From NCBI GenBank assembly GCA_037384885.1, contig JARRNO010000082.1, forward strand, positions 1 to 14,554: a stretch of DNA of 14,554 bases. Direction: 5' to 3'. The first letter of the stretch is position 1. Each line of letters starts with the position of its first letter. Below are positions 6,994-13,775 of the stretch, piece after piece. The notes under the pieces were generated by a model, which was not told the origin of the DNA, ran no database searches, and was given only the letters and a program-made list of their open reading frames with translations. The position numbers were made by a program, and so were the translations under genes. Source of the DNA: JARRNO01 sp037384885. GTDB lineage: Bacteria > Acidobacteriota > UBA4820 > DSQY01.

Positions 6994-8004
6994 TTACCAG
7001 GTAAAACCGGTGGAAATGTAAAAGCCCTGCATGGTCAGGTTCTGGGCTTCGGGCGTGAAGGCGCCGGCCTGCCAGTTGGTGCTGCGGTAGTACCGGATCA
7101 GGTCTTTGTAGGCGTCGAAACGGTAGCCGAGCTTGGCGTACCAGTTCGGCGTGAACTTCACCTTGGTTTCCAGGAAAAGTTTGACACCGGGCGTGACGTA
7201 GTGAAGGCTGGCGGAAGGGTTGTCCTGTAGCAAGGCCCGATAGGCCGGTGTATCAGTAACCGGGGAGAAATAGTCGGCGTAAACGACTTCAGTCCGCATA
7301 ATGTCGTTCTTGACGGAGGTGAGTGACAGTTCGGCTCCGCCCGTGAAGGACCAGACGCGTCCCGCGTTGAAGGTGCTCTTCAGACCGAAGTTCAGACCGA
7401 AGCCCTTCGCGCTGTTGGTCAGAACCGGGTTGCCCCAGATAGGAGGAATTCTGTTATAAGAATAACCCGTGTTGTCGGCGTAGAAAATGTTCTCGGTGCT
7501 GTCGAGCTTCATGTACTTCAGGCCGGTGTAGAGCATGAGGTTCCACTTGGCGGCGGGGTGGAAGGTGCGGCCGAAGTCCAAATTGTAAAGGTTCTGTTTT
7601 AACTCGCTGTTGAATATGCCGTAATTGGCGTAATCCCAGCCCCACCAGGCGTAGCCGATGCTGGGGGCGATCGCGCTGCTGCCGGCGGTGGTCCCGCTCT
7701 GGGATTTCTTGAAGTGGCTGTAGCTCAGCCAGGTGGTCCAGTCGCCCGTGGTGTAGCCAATCTTGAAAGTGGGCACAATGTGGCGTCCCAACTCGGTCTG
7801 GTAGGCGCGGCCGATACCGAAGTTTCCATATCCATTCTGGTAGTTGAACAGGCCGATGTCGTAGGCATCGAGGGCGTAAGTCAGTTCCTGGCCCCTGGGC
7901 TGAGCGTCCCAGGCCCCGATTTCCACGTTCCACTTGCCGGTCTGGGCCATCGCCGGCAGTGCGAAGGCCAAAACGGCGGTGAGCAACAGTAGCTTCTTCA
8001 ACAT
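6994..8004 (-). CDS. Outer-membrane beta-barrel protein
   Basis: This encodes 336 residues. ATG 8004 is chosen over the in-frame ATG 8028 because AAAGGAGG (complement of 8011-8018) sits 6 nt before it, and because the protein then begins with a clean signal peptide, 'MLKKLLLLTAVLAFALPAMA', cut before 'QTGKW'. The mature part is rich in Gly, Tyr, Trp and Asn, with alternating amphipathic strands ('TFKIGYTTGDWTTWLSYSHF', 'WNLMLYTGLKYMKL', 'GLNFGLKSTF', 'VKLFLETKVKFTPNWYAKLGYRFDAY'). It ends in 'GFYISTGFTW', a C-terminal aromatic strand of the kind recognised by the BAM complex. The length suggests a barrel of roughly 12-16 strands. I do not recognise the specific family. A porin-like or surface channel role is inferred. 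It is transcribed from its own promoter at about 8291-8319. Confidence 0.85.
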   Translation of the reverse strand: MLKKLLLLTAVLAFALPAMAQTGKWNVEIGAWDAQPRGQELTYALDAYDIGLFNYQNGYGNFGIGRAYQTELGRHIVPTFKIGYTTGDWTTWLSYSHFKKSQSGTTAGSSAIAPSIGYAWWGWDYANYGIFNSELKQNLYNLDFGRTFHPAAKWNLMLYTGLKYMKLDSTENIFYADNTGYSYNRIPPIWGNPVLTNSAKGFGLNFGLKSTFNAGRVWSFTGGAELSLTSVKNDIMRTEVVYADYFSPVTDTPAYRALLQDNPSASLHYVTPGVKLFLETKVKFTPNWYAKLGYRFDAYKDLIRYYRSTNWQAGAFTPEAQNLTMQGFYISTGFTW

Positions 8005-8493
8005 TGACTTCCTCCTTTGTGGTGTCATGATCCGGGGCCGGCCGATGATCTTCGCCGGGAGGAACTCGCGAAAGCCAGATGAATGCGGCGGCCGGAAAGG
8101 TTAATGAGTGTCGGGAATATCTGCGTTCGATTGAGGAATCTTAGTCTTAACTCGGGTCGGGGGGAATTTGAGCGGGAAGGTGCTGCTGATAAAAAACCGG
8201 AGTTGTAGAATCCCTGAAAGCCGTGCAAGCGGTCTCCTGCTTATAGCTTCCATGGGCCCCCCGGCCTTCTCGTATCACTGTCAAACCGATAATATACAAG
8301 ACGATGAACATCTAGTCAATTAAAAAAGCTGCAAATTTAGGAATGTTCTTAACAGATTGCTGAAGAGATGGTTAGCAAGAGTCATGTTTCCGGAAAAGAC
8401 GCAAAAGGCCAAGTTTTGAAACGGAATGGCCCTGTCCCAGCCTTCAGAAAGATACGGGTTCGATTCAAGGAAGCGTTGCCGGACCCAGCCGTA
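8005..8493 (-). other. Intergenic region: leader and promoter of the barrel gene, trailer of the HD-GYP gene
   Basis: This 489-bp stretch has no convincing gene. Reading on the - strand, bases 8493-8320 follow the stop of the HD-GYP gene and show no clear terminator. Bases 8319-8291 hold a promoter. Bases 8284-8005 would be a leader of about 280 nt with G-rich and C-rich patches (near 8256-8268 and 8157-8164) but no riboswitch class that I can recognise. The short open frames here have no ribosome site or family resemblance. Confidence 0.6.
8291..8319 (-). promoter_or_regulatory. Sigma70-type promoter for the outer-membrane barrel gene
   Basis: Reading on the - strand, TTGACT (complement of 8314-8319) is followed by exactly 17 nt and then TATATT (complement of 8291-8296). 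The sequence upstream of the -35 is A/T-rich with an A/T tract at 8319-8327, resembling an UP element. The start of transcription would be near 8284. The match is close to consensus in both boxes (5 of 6 each). Confidence 0.6.
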
Positions 8494-10464
8494 TCAAGCC
8501 CCGGCGCGTCCGCCGATCAAACGTTCGAAGACGGGGAAGATGGCGGGATCCCAGAGACCTTCTTCTGTCTCTCTGCGAAGGATGCCGAGAACTTCACGGG
8601 ATTCGAGGGCCCGGCGGTAAGTGCGGTGGGATGTCATGGATTCGTAAGCGTCTGCGAGCCCCATGATTCTCGCGCCGAGTGGGATGTCCTCTCCGGTGAG
8701 TCCGTCAGGATATCCCTTGCCGTTGAAGCGTTCGTGGTGGTGGCGGATGATGGGCAAAACATCCCGAAGCGACCTGAGGTGGCTGCAGATCTGTTCGCCT
8801 TGGGCGGGATGGTTTCTGATGATGGAAAATTCCTCCTCCGTCAGCCTGCCGGGTTTGTGCAGCAACCGGTCCGGAACGCCTATTTTGCCAATGTCATGCG
8901 CCTTACCGGCCATTTGCAGCACGACGCAAAAATCTTCCGGCAATCCGAGAGCCTCCGCCAGTTGAACCGCAAGGGCCGCAACCCGTTCGGAGTGACCGTG
9001 GGTGTAAGGATCCTTGGCTTCCAGCGCGGAAGCCAGGGAGAGGACAACATTGGGGTGCTGCTCCAGGTCGTGCACGTAATAGCCCAGCCGGAGCAGCGAT
9101 TTGACGCGCGCTTTGAGCTCATGGTGGTTCACCGGAAGAAGCAGGAAGTCATCGGCTCCTGCCTGGGTGCCTCTCAGCCTGTCCATAGCGTCCCGGTGCG
9201 CGGTGACCAGGATGACCGGAAGGAATTCCGTTTCGGGCCGCGCTTTGATCCGGCGGCAGATCTCGAACCCGTCCATTTCCGGCATCCGGATGTCCAGCAG
9301 GATCAGATCGGGCCTGTTGCGTTGCAGTTCCTGCAGGACCTCATCGCCGTTGGAGGCCATGGTGACTCTGTGCCCGTCCTGCTCGAGGATATCCTGCATG
9401 ATCGCCCGGTTCGCGGCGAGATCGTCGGCCACGAGAATGTTACCCTTAAGATGGAGCCCCGCCGCGGGAAGGATGTGTCGGTAGGGAAGTGCAGAACCGG
9501 ACACAGCCTGGCCCGGGCCGATCACCTCCTGGAAAAAGACGGAAACCGTCTCTTCTCGAAACCGGCCGGCTTCAACATCGCGGCGTAGCGCGCCGCAAGC
9601 CTTTTCCCGGTTGCCCGTTTCAACCAACAGGTTTTCATAGGCGTTGGCAAGCGCGACGATTTCGACGGGAAGTTCAAAGGCCCGACCGGCAAGCCCGTCG
9701 GGATAGCCGGAGCCGTCCAGGCGCTCGTGATGGCCCCTTATAATGTGACGGGCGCCCGCAAAGCTTGCGAGAGGGCCGAGTATCTGAGCGCCGATTTCTG
9801 GATGGCGGCGGTAAACAGGATCGAGCGCTTCGGAACTCGAGACCCCGGGGGAGAGCGACTTCTCCGGCAATCCTATCTTTCCAAGATCGTGGAGGATGGC
9901 GGCCTTGGCGATGTCCTCCAGTTCTGCCGGCGCGAGACCAAGGGCCGCTGCGAGACGTACGGAATGCGAGAGCACCCGTTCGGAATGGCCGGCGTTTTGC
10001 CGGTCCTTCATTTCCAGGGCGTTGACCAGGCTGAATATGATGTTTTCGGAGCTGTCCAGTTCCTGCCGGAGCCTCCGTATTCTTACGAGCGACCTCACCC
10101 TGGCGAGCAGTTCGAAGCTGTGGACGGGCTTGGCCAGGAAGTCGTCGGCACCCACCTCCAGGCCTTTCACCCGGTCCGAAACCTCGGATAGCGTCGTCAG
10201 CATGATGATGGGCAGGTACCAGGTGCGCTCGTCGGTTTTGAGCGTCCGGCAAACCTGGTAGCCGTCCATTCCCGGCATCATGATATCCAGGACGATGCAG
10301 TCCGGTTCCTGGATGCGGGCCATATCGAGCGCCTGGGCGCCGGAGCCGGCGCGTATGACCGTGTAGCCGGCGACTGCGAGAATTTCCTCGAGGAGATCAA
10401 GGTTCTCCGGCTGGTCGTCCACGATCAATATTCTGCCGCTTTCAACGGCTCGGCCTTGGTTCAT
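8494..10464 (-). CDS. Dual REC-HD-GYP response regulator (c-di-GMP phosphodiesterase)
   Basis: This encodes 656 residues; the start is ATG 10464 with AAGGGGAG 8 nt upstream. The order is REC1 (about 10-125), HD-GYP 1 (about 140-300), REC2 (about 340-455) and HD-GYP 2 (about 470-650). REC1 is complete: acidic D16/D17, phospho-acceptor D60, T90 and K112. HD-GYP 1 has H192-D193, H221, H245-H246 and GYPDGL (253-258). However, the usual 'ADxxD' metal motif reads 'ANAYEN', with N274 in place of the metal-binding Asp. REC2 keeps D347/D348, D391 and T421 but has L443 where the conserved Lys should be. HD-GYP 2 is complete: H491, H523-D524, H552, H575-H577, GYPDGL (584-589) and 'LADAYESMTS' with D605. 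HD-GYP domains hydrolyse c-di-GMP to pGpG or GMP. Catalysis is therefore expected mainly from the C-terminal half and phosphorylation control mainly from the N-terminal half. The gene is last in the operon with the kinase and the CheY-like protein. Confidence 0.92.
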   Translation of the reverse strand: MNQGRAVESGRILIVDDQPENLDLLEEILAVAGYTVIRAGSGAQALDMARIQEPDCIVLDIMMPGMDGYQVCRTLKTDERTWYLPIIMLTTLSEVSDRVKGLEVGADDFLAKPVHSFELLARVRSLVRIRRLRQELDSSENIIFSLVNALEMKDRQNAGHSERVLSHSVRLAAALGLAPAELEDIAKAAILHDLGKIGLPEKSLSPGVSSSEALDPVYRRHPEIGAQILGPLASFAGARHIIRGHHERLDGSGYPDGLAGRAFELPVEIVALANAYENLLVETGNREKACGALRRDVEAGRFREETVSVFFQEVIGPGQAVSGSALPYRHILPAAGLHLKGNILVADDLAANRAIMQDILEQDGHRVTMASNGDEVLQELQRNRPDLILLDIRMPEMDGFEICRRIKARPETEFLPVILVTAHRDAMDRLRGTQAGADDFLLLPVNHHELKARVKSLLRLGYYVHDLEQHPNVVLSLASALEAKDPYTHGHSERVAALAVQLAEALGLPEDFCVVLQMAGKAHDIGKIGVPDRLLHKPGRLTEEEFSIIRNHPAQGEQICSHLRSLRDVLPIIRHHHERFNGKGYPDGLTGEDIPLGARIMGLADAYESMTSHRTYRRALESREVLGILRRETEEGLWDPAIFPVFERLIGGRAGA

Positions 10465-10486
10465 CGGGGTTGCTCCCCTTTACCTT

Positions 10487-10882
10487 CTAATGACCTTGGA
10501 GATATCGGCGGATGGATGATACAAATAGTTTGACGTCGATGGGTTTGGCGATGTAGCCGGTGCAGCCCCCTTTGAGGAAGCGCTCGCGATCACCGCGCAT
10601 GGCGTGGGCCGTGAGAGCGACGATGGAAAGCTCACTCCCACCAGGCATGAGACGGATCTCCCTGACCAGATCCAGGCCGCTGCAGCCGGGCAGGTAGATG
10701 TCCATCAGGATGAGATCCGGCATATGGTCTTGGATGGCTTCGCGAGCCTGGCGGGCGTTCTTTGCGGTACGTACCCGCCATCCGGCTTCCTCCAGAAGAA
10801 ATTCGGCCAGCTCCAGATTCTGGGGGTTGTCCTCGACCAGGAGGATATCGGCCGGACCTCTTTGAAGATCACTGTTCGACAT
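10487..10882 (-). CDS. Single-domain response regulator (CheY/DivK-like)
   Basis: This encodes 131 residues that make up one receiver domain and nothing else. All key residues are present: acidic E17/D18 ('LLVEDNP'), phospho-acceptor D61 ('LILMDIYLPGCSG'), T91 ('ALTAHAM') and K113 ('YIAKPID'). The 'LTAHAMRGDRERFLKGGCTGYIAKPI' type end is the pattern found in receivers that work with hybrid kinases and phosphorelays. ATG 10882 overlaps the 3' end of the kinase gene by 14 bp, indicating translational coupling. The HD-GYP gene begins 22 bp after its stop. With no output domain, it probably acts as a phosphate shuttle or sink, or by protein-protein contact. Confidence 0.92.
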   Translation of the reverse strand: MSNSDLQRGPADILLVEDNPQNLELAEFLLEEAGWRVRTAKNARQAREAIQDHMPDLILMDIYLPGCSGLDLVREIRLMPGGSELSIVALTAHAMRGDRERFLKGGCTGYIAKPIDVKLFVSSIRRYLQGH

Positions 10883-13055
10883 CTGCGGTCACCCCCGGGG
10901 AACGCCGTACAAGACGGTCGATGGTCTGAAGCAGACGCGCATGGTACCTCCCGTCTTTATTCACCATGGCGTTTATCTTGCCGGAAAGGCGTGAGCGATC
11001 CTTTTCGGACAGGTTCGCGGCGGTCAAAACAAGGACGGGCAGGTCCTTTGTCCGGGAATCTTCCTTCAGCTCCGCCGCCACCTTGAAACCGTCCATGCCT
11101 TCCATCAGGAGATCGAGGACAACAAGCCGGGGGGAATGATTCCGGGCCATTTCAAGCCCTTCGCCTCCGGCGTAGGCGTGAAGGGTGCGGTAGCCCCTTT
11201 CAGCCAGAACTTCATCAAGAAGATCGTGAACCTGCCTGTCGTCGTCGATGAGAAGGACCGGAATGTCAGGGAAAGCGGGGGGCGCCAGTTCGCGAAGCCG
11301 CCCGACCAGGCGCGGACCATCCACGGGCTTGACGAAGTAGTCTTCGGCGCCGAGCGCCAACGCAAGCTCGCGCTTTTCGACCAGGGACACGATGATCACG
11401 GGGATGTCTCGTGTTTCCGGATCTTGCTTGAGCCGCTTCAGAAGCTGAAACCCGTCGAGGTCGGGAAGAATCAGATCCAAAGTAATGGCGGCAGGCTTCA
11501 GTGTCCGGGCCATTCTCACCCCTTCTTCGCCCAGCCGCGCCCGCACCGTCAGGTACTCGGACCCGGAAAGGTGGGATGCGATAACCTCGTAGCCGGTGGT
11601 GTCGTCTTCCACGATGAGAACCGTATTGGCGGTCTGCGGCTCCCGGGAAGAAGCCGGCCGGCTGGAGTTCGGCGCCGGGCCGGGCGCCCCTGAAAAGGCG
11701 AGGGGAAGCTCGACACGAAACGTGCTGCCCTGCCCTGGGGCGCTCTGCAGTCGAATGGTCCCACCGTGAATCTCGACAAGCTTCCGGACGAGCGCAAGGC
11801 CGAGTCCGGTGCCTTCAAAGCGCCGGCCGGCCTCGGAGTCCACCTGGATGAATTCCCCAAAGATTCTTTCATGGTCCTGCGGATCGATGCCGATCCCTTG
11901 GTCCGAGACAGCCACCTCGACAACGTCCTTGCCGAGTATGCTCTCGCTGGAGGGAAGAAAGCGTGCGGAGACGCTGACCGTCGAACCGTCCGGTGAGAAT
12001 TTGACCGCGTTGGAAAGGAGATTGTACAGGATCTGTTTGATCTTGACGGGATCGGCTTCCAGCGGCGGCAGATCCGCATCACACTGCACAGCCAGTTCGA
12101 TAGAGCGCTTCCCGGCCGGTTCTTTCATAATGGTGCACACGCCCTGCACGGCGCTTTCGATGGAAAGGCGTTCAGGATTGACTTCCATCTTTCCCGCTTC
12201 AATCTTGGAGAGATCAAGAAGATCGTTCACCACTCCGAGGAGGTGCTCGCCGGAGGTGTTGATATTTTGAAGGAAGCGGAGGTACCTGGGCGAGATCTCT
12301 TCTTCGAGGCGGGTGAGAAGGACTTCGGAGAAGCCGATGATGGAGTTCAAAGGGGTGCGGAGTTCGTGGCTCATGTTGGCGAGAAACTGGGTCTTCATCC
12401 GGTCGGCCTGAACGATCTTAAGATTCGCCCTTGAAAGGTCTCGGGTTCTCTGGTCGAGGGCCGTTGTGAGGCGCGTCAATTCCTCGACTTTACGGCTCTC
12501 GTCTTCCTTCATCTTCTTGATCAACTCGCGTTTCTTCTGAAGCGCGGTGACAGCCCAGAGAACGAAAAAGGAGGCGAAGAACAGATTGGAAACAAGAAGA
12601 AAATTATGAATGAATTCTTTATGAAAGCTGCGAATAACACCGAGGTAGGTAAGCACGCCGAGATAGCCGATGGTATCCAGCACCATAAAGGCGGCGGCCC
12701 ACCAGATGCCCATGACAAAAGCGGCCGCGCTGACGCTGGCGAGGTACCAGGGAAACCAGGGACTGTCGGCGCCGCCGGTGAAAGCGACGGCCCACGTGAT
12801 GAGGATGGAGTCGAGCAGGATCCAGGCGGGCTCGATGCGAAGCCGCCAGTGCTTCTCGTAAAACAGGTAAAAGAACAGCGCGGAGAGAAGCGCGATCGCC
12901 ACTGCGGGGAAGCCCTGCTTCAAATCGGCCTTCATCCAACCGACTTCATGGAAAAAGACCACGATTACGGTGGAAAAAAGGTACACCACGGCACGGTGGA
13001 TCTGAATCCGCTGCTTGAATCGAAGAAGCCCCGGCTTTTCGGGCCGCTGGCGCAT
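10869..13055 (-). CDS. Hybrid sensor histidine kinase with six TM segments and two receiver domains
   Basis: This encodes 728 residues from ATG 13055, chosen because GGGGAG lies 7 nt upstream. An in-frame ATG at 13085 would add ten residues, but it has no ribosome site and would overlap a likely -10 box. Six hydrophobic segments (about 22-38, 50-66, 78-93, 100-122, 125-140, 151-170) form a membrane sensor with almost no periplasmic domain. A coiled-coil linker covers about 171-220. HisKA has its H-box at H230 ('SHELRTPLNS'). HATPase_c has the N-box ('NLLSNAVKFS'), 'DQGIGI' (385-390) and 'GTGLGL' (415-420). Receiver 1 (about 478-590) has D527 and K576. Receiver 2 (about 598-715) has D648, T678 and K700 in an unusual 'MVNKDG' setting. 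No PAS or HPt domain is seen. It is first in the operon. The signal is unknown and could be membrane-related, given the all-TM sensor. Confidence 0.92.
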   Translation of the reverse strand: MRQRPEKPGLLRFKQRIQIHRAVVYLFSTVIVVFFHEVGWMKADLKQGFPAVAIALLSALFFYLFYEKHWRLRIEPAWILLDSILITWAVAFTGGADSPWFPWYLASVSAAAFVMGIWWAAAFMVLDTIGYLGVLTYLGVIRSFHKEFIHNFLLVSNLFFASFFVLWAVTALQKKRELIKKMKEDESRKVEELTRLTTALDQRTRDLSRANLKIVQADRMKTQFLANMSHELRTPLNSIIGFSEVLLTRLEEEISPRYLRFLQNINTSGEHLLGVVNDLLDLSKIEAGKMEVNPERLSIESAVQGVCTIMKEPAGKRSIELAVQCDADLPPLEADPVKIKQILYNLLSNAVKFSPDGSTVSVSARFLPSSESILGKDVVEVAVSDQGIGIDPQDHERIFGEFIQVDSEAGRRFEGTGLGLALVRKLVEIHGGTIRLQSAPGQGSTFRVELPLAFSGAPGPAPNSSRPASSREPQTANTVLIVEDDTTGYEVIASHLSGSEYLTVRARLGEEGVRMARTLKPAAITLDLILPDLDGFQLLKRLKQDPETRDIPVIIVSLVEKRELALALGAEDYFVKPVDGPRLVGRLRELAPPAFPDIPVLLIDDDRQVHDLLDEVLAERGYRTLHAYAGGEGLEMARNHSPRLVVLDLLMEGMDGFKVAAELKEDSRTKDLPVLVLTAANLSEKDRSRLSGKINAMVNKDGRYHARLLQTIDRLVRRSPGVTADVEQ

Positions 13056-13087
13056 GAGCTCTCTCCCCGTATTTTGCTTAAACATTA

Positions 13088-13116
13088 AATATACCGTGAA
13101 ATGGACGCACTGGCCA
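13088..13116 (-). promoter_or_regulatory. Possible sigma70-type promoter of the kinase operon
   Basis: On the - strand, TGGCCA (complement of 13111-13116; 4 of 6 to TTGACA) is followed by 17 nt and then TATATT (complement of 13088-13093; 5 of 6 to TATAAT). Transcription would begin near 13081, which fits a kinase start at 13055 and argues against 13085. The support is the spacing and the -10 box only. Confidence 0.4.
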
Positions 13117-13227
13117 GGAGAAAAGCAAGAAATGGGCTGGAGGCTGTGACATCGAGAAGGTGGAAGTGTTCTCCCAACCTCGATCGAAACGGGAGCGCGC
13201 TTCTTTCGGTGTCAGGCCCTTCACAGG

Positions 13228-13258
13228 CCGCACCCCTATTTTTAGCAGACGGGTGCGG
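13228..13258. repeat. 8-bp inverted repeat (CCGCACCC / GGGTGCGG)
   Basis: Arms at 13228-13235 and 13251-13258 are perfect complements separated by a 15-nt A/T-rich loop. The stem could be an operator or part of a small structured RNA. It is not followed by a long T run on either strand, so it is not a classical terminator. Confidence 0.4.
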
Positions 13259-13330
13259 TTTCCCAACCCACCTGTTGAGGAGAGTGCCGGCTCCCGCTTT
13301 ATTCGTGGAGAGAACAAGCGGTTTTGCAGA

Positions 13331-13359
13331 TTGACAAATTCTTGCATCGGTATTATTCT
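13331..13359 (+). promoter_or_regulatory. Sigma70-type promoter facing the TonB-dependent receptor gene
   Basis: A consensus TTGACA (13331-13336) is followed by 17 nt and TATTCT (13354-13359; 4 of 6). A start near 13366 would give the receptor gene a leader of about 410 nt. A TATTAT at 13351-13356 is a better -10 by sequence but would leave only 14 nt of spacing. Confidence 0.45.
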
Positions 13360-13672
13360 CTAATTAAGCCAAATGGCAAAATGACCCGCACACCATTAGA
13401 TGCGAGCCGGCAAATCCAAGACAGGGATATGAGAGGGCCTTTGAGCAAGATCGGGAAATGAGGGTGTGCCCCGCCGCCGCGCCTGCGGGCTGTTCCAGGA
13501 GCCTGTACCGGCGCCGGAAGGAAGGTGGAGATGCGCCTGCTCATCCCGCTTTCGAAGACCGCCCTGGTATTGCCCGGTCTCCGCGTCACATTAATCCTCC
13601 TCCCCTTCGCGCACCAAGATGCCGATCCATATCTCACAGAATTGGCGAGTATCATTTCCTCCCGCCTTTCAC

Positions 13673-13699
13673 GGGGGGATGGCCGCTTGCCGTCCCTCC
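13673..13699 (+). promoter_or_regulatory. Strong stem-loop in the receptor-gene leader
   Basis: Bases 13673-13683 pair with 13689-13699, giving an 11-bp stem with two G-T wobbles and the 5-nt loop CGCTT. It sits 76 bp before the start codon. No T run follows, so a transcript-stability, protein-binding or translational role is more likely than termination. Chance pairing of GC-rich sequence is possible. Confidence 0.35.
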
Positions 13700-13775
13700 C
13701 TTGAATGTTCTGCGGCCTTGCGAGCGGTCCATTCTGGACTGCCGAAGATAAACATTCCAAAGAGGAGGTACAAGA

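Larger units (their letters stand above)
13117..13775. other. Divergent intergenic region without a convincing gene
   Basis: About 660 bp lie between the kinase operon and the receptor gene. Several open frames of 60-135 codons exist on both strands, but they overlap one another, have Arg/Pro/Ser-rich composition, lack ribosome sites and show no recognisable motif, so I treat them as non-coding. The stretch holds a + strand promoter-like sequence (13331-13359), two stem-loops (13228-13258 and 13673-13699) and the ribosome site of the receptor gene (13763-13769). I see no tRNA cloverleaf. Confidence 0.5.

Noticed and set aside
8451..8475. A GGTTCGATTC string resembling a tRNA T-loop
   Set aside because: The flanking bases do not pair as a T stem, and no acceptor or anticodon arm is present.
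8451..8495. Inverted repeat GATACGG / CCGTATC at the 3' end of the HD-GYP gene
   Set aside because: The arms are only 7 bp with a 31-nt loop and no T run, so it is too weak to call as a terminator or operator.
8368..9588. A 406-codon open frame on the + strand
   Set aside because: It lies mostly antisense to the HD-GYP gene, whose - strand frame shows clear conserved motifs. The + strand product has no recognisable domain and no ribosome site.
13353..13760. A 135-codon - strand open frame and overlapping + strand frames in the intergenic region
   Set aside because: Arg/Pro/Ser-rich composition, no ribosome site, mutual overlap and no family resemblance.
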